11,936 nt of DNA, taken from NCBI GenBank assembly GCA_964467315.1, contig CAYXSA010000118.1, positions 1 to 11,936 of the forward strand. Direction: 5' to 3'. The notes under the pieces were generated by a model. The model was not told where the DNA came from and searched no databases. It saw nothing but the letters and a program-made list of their open reading frames with translations. Made by a program: the position numbers and the translations under genes. This DNA comes from JAAFIM01 sp964467315 (lineage in GTDB: Bacteria > Bacteroidota > Bacteroidia > Chitinophagales > Saprospiraceae). This document shows, one piece after another, positions 1 through 6,974 of the stretch (position 1 is the first letter of the stretch; the number at the start of each line of letters is the position of its first letter).

Positions 1-51
1 TTTCACTTTTCACTTTTCACTTTTCACTTTTCACTTTTCACTTTTCACTTT
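1..51 (-). repeat. Heptamer array (GTGAAAA)n after the OmpA-like gene
   Basis: About seven tandem copies of TTTTCAC on the plus strand, which read GTGAAAA on the strand of the neighbouring gene. The array begins directly after the TAG stop at 52-54 (TAG, AAA, then GTGAAAA units) and runs off the window edge, so its full length is unknown. The same unit occurs at 5586-5599, 5702-5748 and 11884-11936. Confidence 0.97.
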
Positions 52-2262
52 CTATCGGCGTGATTTCCATTCCAAGTACAATTGGAGGTCTGTTTTCTGC
101 CTGCTTAGATTTTGTGCTTCCTCCTCGCTCAAGCGCCAGCCATTGAAATAGGGGACTATGGTAGGGGCAGAAAATTCTTCTTTTGCAATCTCCGTATCAA
201 ATGCGATGCGGGCGCTATCAAAATCGGCGTACAAGCCGCATAAATAAACGACTGTGGGTTCATTTGCCCATTGCTCTACGACGACATCGGGGCGCGTTTC
301 CAGCAATTTATGCCGCCAAGGGGCAGTCGTGCGCCGAATTTCTATTTTATAGTGCAAGCCTGTATTTTGCTCGTAAAAGCGCGTCAGCGTATCGGGCTGC
401 AAGAGCGTCGAGATGCTAATCGGTAGGGTTTTTACCCCGAAAGGCAGCTCGGCAGTGCCCAAAAGCTGCAATTCTGCGCGCTGATTGAGCCTTTTGCCTT
501 CGGCGCTCTCGCGTCCGTCGAAAAATTGCCGCCGCGCTACGGGGTAGAGCGTGCCGCCACCCCGCAATAAAATCCGCTCCCCGCCGATACCTGCCTCTAT
601 GAGTGCCTGCGCAAATTGTTCGGCTTGCTTGAGCGTGAGCAGCATGGAGAAAGATTGGCTTTGTTTCAGCTCGTCGGCGTGGGCGGATACCACCAAACGC
701 AATTTTGGCTGCGCCGTCATTAAGTCTTTAAGCGCGCTTATATTTCGTTCGCTGCTGTTTTCCTCCGTTACGAGTTGCTCGTAAAACATGGGCAGCAGCG
801 TATAAGCGATGCTTTTGCTGCTATCGGCAGTTTGGGGAGTGGAAAATTGCCGCTGCGTGCTGTCTTTGCTGGCGGCTGTTTTTGGGTTGGGCGAAAGTAA
901 AACGGCGGCAAAATTGGCGGGGATTTCCTTGCTATGTGGTGCAGGCATCTGCGCAGGCAAAACATCATCGAAAAGCAGCGCATACAAGTCGAAGCCCCCC
1001 GCTCCCCCCCGTCGATTGCTCGATACGAAGGCGCTTAGTCCCTCTGGCTGGGGATAAAAAAATAAATCATCACCTGCACTGTTTACGCTATTTACGCGCT
1101 GCGGCACTGACCAAGAAAGGGTCGCATCGTCGAAATAGCAGGCAAAAACATCGTATCCGCCCGTGCTTTCTGCCCTGTCGCTGCTAAAAAAGAGCGTGCG
1201 TCCGTCGGCGCATAAAAAAGGGCTTCGCTCGCCGCTGGCGCTATTGACGCGCTGCCCCAAATTTTCGGGATAAGACCAAGCGCTATCCGCATGTGGGCGC
1301 TGCGACCAATAAATATCTTCCCCACCATAGCCATCGGGCGAGATGGCAGAAAGGAGCAAAAGTTGCTCCCCGCTGGCGTGTAAGTCGCCCACCCAAGCGC
1401 AATTTTGAAACAGGCGCAGCGGCAAGCGCAGGCAAAGCGTATCCGCATCGTAATTATCAATATACAGGCTGTTTTCTTGGGAGTAGATTATTTGATAGCC
1501 TCCGTCCAAAAAGGTCTGTATTTGCTCGCTTTTTTCGGAATTATAGCGCTGCGGCAGGCTCGTAGCCGTTTGATAATTGCCATTGACTTGATAAATTTGC
1601 CAGATATTGCCGTATAATTCGGGGCTGTAGGTTGCTGGGCGCTTTTTACTGCCCTGCAAGTTGGGATTGGAGGGAAGGAAGCGGGCTACGGGGCGAGCGG
1701 AGGAAAAAAAGTAAAGGCTATCGTAGTTTGGATGCTGCTGTAGGGCGCTTTCGTCGAAGGCGCTATTGAAGGGCAAATTGGAGGCGAAAGCCAATAAGGG
1801 ATAGAGGGGCTGCAGGGGGGCGCGCCATTGCGCCCATTGGGCTTGGCGGAGTTGGGCAAGTTCCTTTTTTGCTTGCTTGCGCTGCGGGTCTTTTTCTTGG
1901 GCGCGGCGCAGATACTGGCGGTATGCGGCTTCGGAATCGCTGTACTTCTCTTGCAGACGCTGCACGCGGGCACGCAGCAGCAAATACTCGGCATCTCGGC
2001 GGAAGCGGCGGCGCTTGCCTAAAGTCTGCACATAAGAATTGGCTTGATTATACTGCGCCGCATGATATAGGCAGATAGCCTGCTGCAGTTGGGCGCTGTA
2101 TCGGCGCGGGTGGCGCTTTTGCAGAACCGCCCAATAGGTGCTGGCGCGTATATATTGCCCTGACTGCATAGCAGCACGGGCATTGCGCTCCAAACGGCGA
2201 ACGGATTGGGCAGACAGAAAAGAAAATGCCGACGACGAAAGAACGAAGACGGCAAGCAGCAT
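52..2262 (-). CDS. Exported TPR / PD40 propeller / OmpA-like / SPOR-like envelope protein
   Basis: Probably a periplasmic or outer-membrane-associated protein that anchors to peptidoglycan. From the ATG at 2262 it is 736 residues. A hydrophobic leader (MLLAVFVLSSSAFSFLSAQ) is followed by an Arg/Gln-rich helical TPR-like region (about 20-145). PD40/WD40-like repeats follow (about 290-430), with family signatures such as NLGQRVNSASGE, DGRTLFFSSDR, GGYDVF and SSNRRGGAGGFDLY. An OmpA-like domain (about 521-603) has VSAHAD and NQRAEL in place of the usual G-H-x-D and N-x-R sites. The C-terminus (about 636-720, YKIEI to YFNGWRLSEEEA) resembles SPOR repeats. The open frame continues to 2487, but that part translates repeat element A and a heptamer array, so I reject it. 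A GTG at 2283 would add MLYKYVF and a positive charge to the leader and is a realistic alternative. The architecture recalls the T9SS protein PorE (TPR, propeller, OmpA), but identity is not shown. Confidence 0.88.
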   Translation of the reverse strand: MLLAVFVLSSSAFSFLSAQSVRRLERNARAAMQSGQYIRASTYWAVLQKRHPRRYSAQLQQAICLYHAAQYNQANSYVQTLGKRRRFRRDAEYLLLRARVQRLQEKYSDSEAAYRQYLRRAQEKDPQRKQAKKELAQLRQAQWAQWRAPLQPLYPLLAFASNLPFNSAFDESALQQHPNYDSLYFFSSARPVARFLPSNPNLQGSKKRPATYSPELYGNIWQIYQVNGNYQTATSLPQRYNSEKSEQIQTFLDGGYQIIYSQENSLYIDNYDADTLCLRLPLRLFQNCAWVGDLHASGEQLLLLSAISPDGYGGEDIYWSQRPHADSAWSYPENLGQRVNSASGERSPFLCADGRTLFFSSDRAESTGGYDVFACYFDDATLSWSVPQRVNSVNSAGDDLFFYPQPEGLSAFVSSNRRGGAGGFDLYALLFDDVLPAQMPAPHSKEIPANFAAVLLSPNPKTAASKDSTQRQFSTPQTADSSKSIAYTLLPMFYEQLVTEENSSERNISALKDLMTAQPKLRLVVSAHADELKQSQSFSMLLTLKQAEQFAQALIEAGIGGERILLRGGGTLYPVARRQFFDGRESAEGKRLNQRAELQLLGTAELPFGVKTLPISISTLLQPDTLTRFYEQNTGLHYKIEIRRTTAPWRHKLLETRPDVVVEQWANEPTVVYLCGLYADFDSARIAFDTEIAKEEFSAPTIVPYFNGWRLSEEEAQNLSRQKTDLQLYLEWKSRR

Positions 2263-2286
2263 AAAAACGTATTTATAAAGCACAGC

Positions 2287-2311
2287 GAATGACGAACGAC
2301 GAATGACGAAT
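2287..2311 (+). repeat. Heptamer array (GAATGAC)n at the 5' side of the OmpA-like gene
   Basis: About three and a half copies of GAATGAC/GAACGAC, starting 24 bases upstream of the chosen ATG. Read away from the gene it has the TGACGAA orientation seen at the other gene ends. In the long open frame it is translated as FVIRRSSF, which is one reason for rejecting the upstream start. Confidence 0.9.
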
Positions 2312-2337
2312 CCGTGCATAAAAAATTGATAATTAAT

Positions 2338-2363
2338 GCGCGCCGCAACTTTTTGTGGCGCGC
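2338..2363 (+). repeat. GC-rich hairpin preceding element A
   Basis: GCGCGCCGC (2338-2346) pairs with GTGGCGCGC (2355-2363), with one G-T wobble and an 8-base loop. A hairpin of different sequence occupies the equivalent place before element C (7043-7067), so it may be an optional 5' module of the element family. Confidence 0.6.
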
Positions 2364-2373
2364 ACCGTATTTT

Positions 2374-2490
2374 GCGTGAGGGATAGTAGGGGCAGACCAA
2401 TGTGTCTGCCCTTTGGGCAGCACAGGGCTGCCCCGAATAGCCCGACCCTGCGACCTTTAAGCGCGTTAGCGCGGGGAGCAGGGGCACGCC
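2374..2490 (+). repeat. Structured intergenic element, copy A
   Basis: Conserved blocks GAGGGATAG, ATAGCCCGACCC and GCGACCTTTAAGCGC lie inside a closing stem GCGTG (2374-2378) / CACGC (2485-2489). The 5' arm holds two hairpins: GGGCAGA/TCTGCCC (2390-2396, 2405-2411) and GGGCAGC/GCTGCCC (2415-2421, 2427-2433). The 3' arm is CCCTGC (2446-2451) / GCAGGG (2478-2483), enclosing GCGC-GTTA-GCGC (2461-2472). Copies B, C and D keep these helices with different bases. Whether it acts as RNA or is a mobile hairpin repeat cannot be told from the sequence. Confidence 0.85.
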
Positions 2491-2492
2491 AT

Positions 2493-2523
2493 AGTTACAA
2501 GTTACGAATTACGAGTTACGATT
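2493..2523 (+). repeat. Heptamer array (AGTTACG)n right of element A
   Basis: Four copies (AGTTACA, AGTTACG, AATTACG, AGTTACG) immediately follow element A. Bases 2504-2521 are the perfect reverse complement of 2576-2593 in the facing array at the uvrA 3' end. Confidence 0.93.
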
Positions 2524-2593
2524 GAGCTTTGCGTATATACCTAACTACCAATGTCTTATGCCCATCATTCGTAATTCGTAACTCGTAATTCGT
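2504..2593 (-). terminator. Possible 3'-end hairpin of uvrA made of two facing heptamer arrays
   Basis: The arms 2504-2521 and 2576-2593 are perfectly complementary over 18 bases with a 54-base loop. One arm lies within the last uvrA codons, so a uvrA transcript could fold back on itself. There is no clear U-run after it on the minus strand, so a role in RNA stability is as likely as factor-independent termination. The pairing is seen directly; the function is inferred. Confidence 0.4.
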
Positions 2594-5429
2594 CCTTCAA
2601 AAAGCGTCCTGTATGGCTTTCGGGGCATTGGGCGATATGTTCGGGTGTGCCGCAGGATAGGATGCGCCCGCCCCCGCTGCCGCCTTCTGGACCGACATCT
2701 ATCAAATAGTCGGCGACTTTAATGATGTCGAGATTATGCTCTATGACGAGCATCGAATTGCCTCTATCGACGAGTTCTTGGAGCACGCCGAGCAGCATCT
2801 GAATATCGGAGAAATGTAGTCCCGTAGTGGGTTCGTCCAAGATATAGAGGGTGTTGCCTGTGTCCTTTTTGGCGAGTTCTTTGGCGAGTTTGATGCGTTG
2901 CGCCTCGCCCCCCGAAAGCGTAGTGGCGGACTGCCCCAGCGAGATGTAGCCAAGTCCGACCTGTTGCAGGGTGGCGAGGGGGCGGTATATTTTGGGAATT
3001 TTCTCAAAAAATTCGACCGATTCGTCGATGGTCATCGCCAGCACATCGGATATGGATTTGCCGCCATAGAGGATTTCGAGCGTTTCGCGGTTGTAGCGAT
3101 GCCCGTTGCAGCTTTCGCAAAGCACTTCGACATTGGGCAGGAATTGCATTTCTATCTCTCTGGTGCCTGCGCCATCGCAGGTATCGCATCTACCGCCTTT
3201 GACGTTGAAGGAGAAGCGCCCTGCTTTGTAGCCGCGAATTTTGGCTTCGGGGACTTCTGTGAAGAGCTTGCGGATTTCGTCGAAAACGCTGATATAGGTA
3301 GCGGGATTGCTGCGCGGGGTACGTCCAATGGGCTCTTGGTCTATTTCTATGACCTTATCTATATGTTCTATGCCTTCGATGTGCGAGTATTTTAGGGGCT
3401 CTTGAAGGGAGTTGTAAAAATGCTTGCGCAGGATTGGGTAGAGCGTATCGTTGACGAGGGTGGATTTGCCGCTGCCCGAAACGCCCGTAACACAGACGAA
3501 CATACCGAGGGGAAGATGCAGGTCTACGTTTTTCAGGTTGTTGCCTGTAGCGCCATAGAGGTTTAGGAATTTGCCGCTGCCCTTTCGGCGATTGGTAGGA
3601 ATGGCAATGCGTATGCGGTCGGCAAGATAGTCGGCGGTTTGGGAGCCTGTTTTTTGCAGAAATTCCGCTGGAGTACCTGCTGCGATGACCTCTCCTCCGA
3701 GTTTGCCCGCTTTAGGCCCCATGTCTATGAGGTAGTCGGAGGCGAGCATGATGTCTTTATCGTGTTCGACGACTAAGACCGTGTTGCCGATGTCTACGAG
3801 TCGGCGCAGGGCGCTGATGAGTTGATGGTTATCGCGCTGATGCAGCCCTATGCTGGGTTCGTCGAGTATATAGGTGATGCCCGTGAGCTGGGAGCCTATT
3901 TGGGTAGCGAGCCGAATGCGTTGCGATTCGCCGCCTGAGAGCGTGCGAGCGGGTCTATTGAGATTGAGATAATCTAAGCCGACGTGCAGGAGGAAGCCCG
4001 AACGGAGTTCTATCTCTTTGAGGACTTCTGCAGCTATGAGTTGCTGGCGGGGGCTTAGCTCGGGGAGTATGGTTTTAGCCCATTGGTTTAGCTGGCGCAT
4101 ATCCATCTGTATCAGCTCGCCGATGTTGCGTTCGCCGATTTTGAAGAACAGGGCTTCTTTTTTGAGTCGGGAGCCTTCGCAGTCGGGGCAGTCGCCGCTG
4201 GACATAAATTCTTCTGCCCATTGGCGAATTTTTTCGCTGGTCGATTCGCGGTAATAGCGCGTTATCATCTTTACCAAGCCTTCTTGGGCTAAGTTGCTGC
4301 CCATTTCTTCCTTGCCGAAATTGCGTGCGCCAAAGCTCTCGTCGCCCCCGTGTAGGATAACGTTTAGGGCTTCTTTGGAGAGTTCTTTTAGCGGGGTGGC
4401 GAAGGTAAAACGGTATTTTTTGGAGATAGCGCGCAGTTGTTCAAAGAGTAGATTGCTGCGTACTTCGCCCATCGCGGCGATGCCGCCTTCGTTGATACTT
4501 TTGGAGTGGTCGGGTATCAGCTTTTTTATGTCCACTTCTTGCACGCTGCCCAGACCCTTGCAGGTGGGGCAAGCGCCATAGGGCGAGTTGAAAGAAAAGG
4601 TATTGGGGGAAGGTTCTTCGTAAGAAATGCCCGTATCGGGGCAGATAAGAAAGCGGCTATAGGTGCTAAGCTGCTCCGTTTCGCTGTCCATAAAGTAGAC
4701 GAAGCCGTTGGCGATTTGCAGCGCCTGTTGCACGGCATCTACAAACCTATCTTCGCGGTCTTTGAATACCTTTATGCGGTCTATGACGAGCTCTATATCG
4801 TGCGTCTTGTAGCGGTCTACTTGCAAATCGGGTATCAGGTCGATGATTTCGCCGTCGATGCGCACGCGCAAATAACCCTGCTTGCGCAGTTGCTCAAACA
4901 ATTCGCGGTAATGCCCCTTTCGCCCGCGCACGAGCGGGGCGAGTATGATGCCTGATTTTCCCTCAAAATGGCTGAAAATATGCTCTAAAATTTGCTCCTC
5001 CGTATAGCGCACCATTTTTTTATGGCTTTTATAGGAGTAGGCATCGGCGGCGCGGGCAAAGAGGACGCGCAAGAAATCGTAGATTTCCGTAACGGTGCCG
5101 ACTGTAGAGCGCGGGTTTTTGCTGGTCGTTTTTTGCTCTATGGCGATAACGGGGCTTAGCCCTGTGATTTTTTCCACATCGGGGCGCTCCATTTCGCCGA
5201 TAAATTGGCGCGCATAAGCGGAAAAAGTTTCCATATATCGGCGCTGCCCTTCGGCATAAATCGTATCGAAGGCGAGGGAAGATTTTCCGCTGCCCGATAC
5301 GCCCGTGATGACCACGAGCTGCTCGCGCGGTATGCGCACGCTGACGTTTTTCAGGTTATGTACACGCGCTCCGATGACGCGGATATGCTCTTGTTGCGCG
5401 GCGAGCGCGGTTTTTTTATTATCTTTCAC
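2565..5429 (-). CDS. uvrA: Excinuclease ABC subunit A (UvrA)
   Basis: UvrA is the damage-sensing dimeric ATPase of nucleotide excision repair. It loads UvrB on distorted DNA in the cytoplasm. The 954-residue product is close to the usual length of about 940. Motifs in order: Walker A 1 GVSGSGKSS (43-51); a first Cys module with C263 and CPTC at 287-290; a CPDC pair at 414-417; ABC signature LSGGESQRIRLA (497-508) with ILDEPSIGLH; Walker A 2 GVSGSGKST (649-657); second zinc module C748/C751/C771/C774; signature LSGGEAQRIKLA (838-849) with YILDEPTTGLH. The start is GTG at 5427-5429; an in-frame TAA lies just upstream, and the expected EHIRVIGARVHNLKNV follows at once. The natural C-terminus would end near GRFLK. 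The final residues DELRVTNYE and the TGA come from a heptamer array. The first Cys module reads CPDTG, not CxxC, so its zinc binding may differ; this could be lineage-typical. Confidence 0.98.
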   Translation of the reverse strand: MKDNKKTALAAQQEHIRVIGARVHNLKNVSVRIPREQLVVITGVSGSGKSSLAFDTIYAEGQRRYMETFSAYARQFIGEMERPDVEKITGLSPVIAIEQKTTSKNPRSTVGTVTEIYDFLRVLFARAADAYSYKSHKKMVRYTEEQILEHIFSHFEGKSGIILAPLVRGRKGHYRELFEQLRKQGYLRVRIDGEIIDLIPDLQVDRYKTHDIELVIDRIKVFKDREDRFVDAVQQALQIANGFVYFMDSETEQLSTYSRFLICPDTGISYEEPSPNTFSFNSPYGACPTCKGLGSVQEVDIKKLIPDHSKSINEGGIAAMGEVRSNLLFEQLRAISKKYRFTFATPLKELSKEALNVILHGGDESFGARNFGKEEMGSNLAQEGLVKMITRYYRESTSEKIRQWAEEFMSSGDCPDCEGSRLKKEALFFKIGERNIGELIQMDMRQLNQWAKTILPELSPRQQLIAAEVLKEIELRSGFLLHVGLDYLNLNRPARTLSGGESQRIRLATQIGSQLTGITYILDEPSIGLHQRDNHQLISALRRLVDIGNTVLVVEHDKDIMLASDYLIDMGPKAGKLGGEVIAAGTPAEFLQKTGSQTADYLADRIRIAIPTNRRKGSGKFLNLYGATGNNLKNVDLHLPLGMFVCVTGVSGSGKSTLVNDTLYPILRKHFYNSLQEPLKYSHIEGIEHIDKVIEIDQEPIGRTPRSNPATYISVFDEIRKLFTEVPEAKIRGYKAGRFSFNVKGGRCDTCDGAGTREIEMQFLPNVEVLCESCNGHRYNRETLEILYGGKSISDVLAMTIDESVEFFEKIPKIYRPLATLQQVGLGYISLGQSATTLSGGEAQRIKLAKELAKKDTGNTLYILDEPTTGLHFSDIQMLLGVLQELVDRGNSMLVIEHNLDIIKVADYLIDVGPEGGSGGGRILSCGTPEHIAQCPESHTGRFLKDELRVTNYE
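2567..2594 (-). repeat. Heptamer array encoding the end of uvrA
   Basis: Four copies on the plus strand (ATTCGTA, ATTCGTA, ACTCGTA, ATTCGTC), lying within the last ten codons of uvrA and its stop. On the coding strand they read as GAATTAC/GAGTTAC units and encode ELRVTNYE. Confidence 0.95.
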
Positions 5430-5471
5430 GGTTTATTTTTCGCTGCGCGTTTCGTTCGTTTTATTTTTTTG

Positions 5472-5578
5472 GGCGTGCCCCCGCGCCGTAGGCGCGGGGT
5501 CGGGCTATGCGGGGTTTCAGTACGCGAGGCAAGCCTCGCGTACCGCGCCTATTGGCGCGCCCCTCCTATCCCTCACGC
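5472..5578 (-). repeat. Structured intergenic element, copy B
   Basis: On the minus strand the closing stem is GCGTG (5574-5578) / CACGC (5473-5477), and the GAGGGATAG and ATAGCCCGACCCC blocks are present. The 3' arm is a simple hairpin (5479-5487 with 5491-5499, 9 pairs, loop GTA). The 5' arm holds a different long hairpin, GTACGCGAGG/CCTCGCGTAC, plus GGCGCG/CGCGCC pairing, so helix content is replaced while the joints stay. It sits in the uvrA 5' leader region, in the uvrA direction. Its 3' flank GCCCAAAAAAATAAAA matches the flank of copy C. Confidence 0.85.
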
Positions 5579-5585
5579 TTTTTAA

Positions 5586-5599
5586 GTGAAAAGTGAAAA
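5586..5599 (+). repeat. Two heptamers GTGAAAA facing the hisC-end array
   Basis: Two copies of GTGAAAA beside element B, inverted relative to the TTTTCAC array at 5702-5748. Together they bracket the AT-rich stretch 5600-5698. Confidence 0.85.
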
Positions 5600-5698
5600 T
5601 ATAACTAAAATTAGCGATTTAGATATAAATAACTGATTTTCAATTTTTTATATCTAAAAATAACTGCTCAAAAATTTGCGAATTTGGCTAAAAAAATG
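5600..5698. promoter_or_regulatory. AT-rich spacer with 12-bp inverted repeat, candidate uvrA upstream region
   Basis: The stretch contains a perfect inverted repeat TTTAGATATAAA (5618-5629) / TTTATATCTAAA (5647-5658) with a 17-base spacer. It also has a direct repeat AAATAACTG at 5627-5635 and 5658-5666. It is the only non-repetitive DNA between hisC and uvrA, both on the minus strand, so it may hold the uvrA promoter and an operator. No clean TAnnTTTG box is visible on the minus strand. No CDS was found in 5430-5748. Confidence 0.4.
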
Positions 5699-5701
5699 CA
5701 C

Positions 5702-5748
5702 TTTTCACTTTTCACTTTTCACTTTTCACTTTTCACTTTTCACTTTTT
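5702..5748 (-). repeat. Heptamer array (GTGAAAA)n after hisC
   Basis: Six full copies of TTTTCAC on the plus strand followed by a T-run that touches the hisC TAA. On the gene strand the order is stop codon, A-run, then GTGAAAA units, the same arrangement as at 1-51 and 11884-11936. Confidence 0.96.
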
Positions 5749-6939
5749 TTAGCTAAACATCTTTTTGACAATGCCTGCGAGCATTCCGACCTTGCCGACA
5801 GCAGAGGCGATATTGCGAAAGAATCTGCGCACAGGCGACAGGCGCGCGGGCATATCCCGAAGCAAGGCTAAGAGCCTATCGTTTTCTGCCGTATTGCCGA
5901 CCGATATGCGCAGAGCGCCTTGTTCGGCGTGCGCTGTAGAAGAGGGGCAAAGCATGGTATTTACTTGTTCCGCGCAGAGGTAGGTATGCGCTTTTTTGGC
6001 ATCTTCTACCTGCAGCAGCAAAAAACTCGCCTGCGAGGGCAGCACCATTTTCACGAAGGGCAATTTGCGCAATTCTACGGTGAGCCTATCGCGTTCGGCT
6101 TGTATTTGGCGCACCATGCGGTCTTTGTAGTCGAGCAGATTAAGCGCTTTTAGCGCGCCGAGTTGGGCGGGACTGCTGACGCTGAACGGCGTTTTGAGGG
6201 TGCGCAAAATGTGCGCTATTTGTGGCTGTGCGAATGCTGCCCCGATGCGCAGCCCCGCCAAGCCGAAGGCTTTCGAGAACGTGCGCAAAACGACCAGATT
6301 GGGATAATCTTTCACATAAGGCAATACACTTTGCTCGCTGCAAAAGTCTATATAACTCTCATCGACGAGGACGATACCCGCAAAATTATCCAGCAAATCA
6401 ATAATATCGAATTGCCGCAAGGGGGTACCAATCAGGGAATTGGGGTGTGAGAGCAAGATTAATTTTGTGTACTCGCTGACTTCCTTTTTTATTTTATGCG
6501 AGGGCAGCTGATAGAAGCTATTGAGGGGAATTTCTTGGAGCATAGCGCCGTTGAGGGTGGCGCATTCGCGCCAAAGCGGCTCGAAGGGCGCAGCGGCAAG
6601 AATGGTATCTTTATCGGGCTGAATGAAGGCGCGCATCACCACATCGAGTAGCTCCGAGATGCCTGCGCCGATGCAAATATGCGCAGGTTCTATGCCATCG
6701 GCTTTATGCAGGTTTGCCAACTCGCGGCGCAAATCGCCTGCGCAGGCATCGGGGTAGCGATGCAGGGGCTGTTCGGTGCCTGTAGAGCCGAAAGCGTTTT
6801 CGTTCTTATCTAAAGACAAGTGCAAGGCACTGGCGCAAGTGTCGGCAGCCATGTTTGCATAGCGTTCGCCGCGCAGTTGCATCAATTTGCGCGTATGGCG
6901 CGGCAGCAAAACATCGAGTTGAAAGTTTGGATTTGCCAT
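5749..6939 (-). CDS. hisC: Histidinol-phosphate aminotransferase-type PLP enzyme (HisC family)
   Basis: A fold-type I aminotransferase of 396 residues. HisC converts imidazole-acetol phosphate and glutamate to histidinol phosphate and 2-oxoglutarate; some relatives act on aromatic amino acids or in cobalamin synthesis. Visible features: LDKNENAFG (44-52), RYPDA, the glycine-rich CIGAGISEL, HPNSLIGTP (165-173, in place of the usual SPNNPTG, with the PLP-contacting Asn kept), DESYIDF with Asp193 and Tyr196, the Schiff-base lysine K223 in TFSKAFGLAGLRIG, and the carboxylate-binding Arg344 in LRISVGN. The start is set at the ATG at 6939 (MANPNFQLD). The frame upstream to 7014 only translates a heptamer array. 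A basic tail of about 30 residues after the last core helix (RRFFRNIASAVGKVG to the end) makes it longer than the usual 350. No other his gene is nearby, so the substrate is a family-level inference. Confidence 0.88.
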   Translation of the reverse strand: MANPNFQLDVLLPRHTRKLMQLRGERYANMAADTCASALHLSLDKNENAFGSTGTEQPLHRYPDACAGDLRRELANLHKADGIEPAHICIGAGISELLDVVMRAFIQPDKDTILAAAPFEPLWRECATLNGAMLQEIPLNSFYQLPSHKIKKEVSEYTKLILLSHPNSLIGTPLRQFDIIDLLDNFAGIVLVDESYIDFCSEQSVLPYVKDYPNLVVLRTFSKAFGLAGLRIGAAFAQPQIAHILRTLKTPFSVSSPAQLGALKALNLLDYKDRMVRQIQAERDRLTVELRKLPFVKMVLPSQASFLLLQVEDAKKAHTYLCAEQVNTMLCPSSTAHAEQGALRISVGNTAENDRLLALLRDMPARLSPVRRFFRNIASAVGKVGMLAGIVKKMFS

Positions 6940-6946
6940 AGCGAGA

Positions 6947-6974
6947 GTTACGAGTTGCGAGTTACGAGTTACGA
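6947..6974 (+). repeat. Heptamer array (GTTACGA)n upstream of hisC
   Basis: Four copies (GTTACGA, GTTGCGA, GTTACGA, GTTACGA), starting 7 bases from the hisC ATG. Read away from the gene it has the same polarity as the other arrays. It is followed by a 28-base block (6971-6998) that recurs at 10246-10273. Confidence 0.93.

Noticed and set aside
2898..3395. Plus-strand frames opposite uvrA
   Set aside because: Shadow frames caused by GC-rich codon bias; the minus-strand UvrA motifs cover the region without gaps.
5472..5578. Element B as a uvrA riboswitch
   Set aside because: Other copies of the family are not tied to uvrA or to one position relative to genes, so a gene-specific switch is unlikely.
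5702..5748. Heptamer arrays as CRISPR
   Set aside because: Units are 7 bases with no spacers, no 20-40 base repeats and no cas genes in the window.
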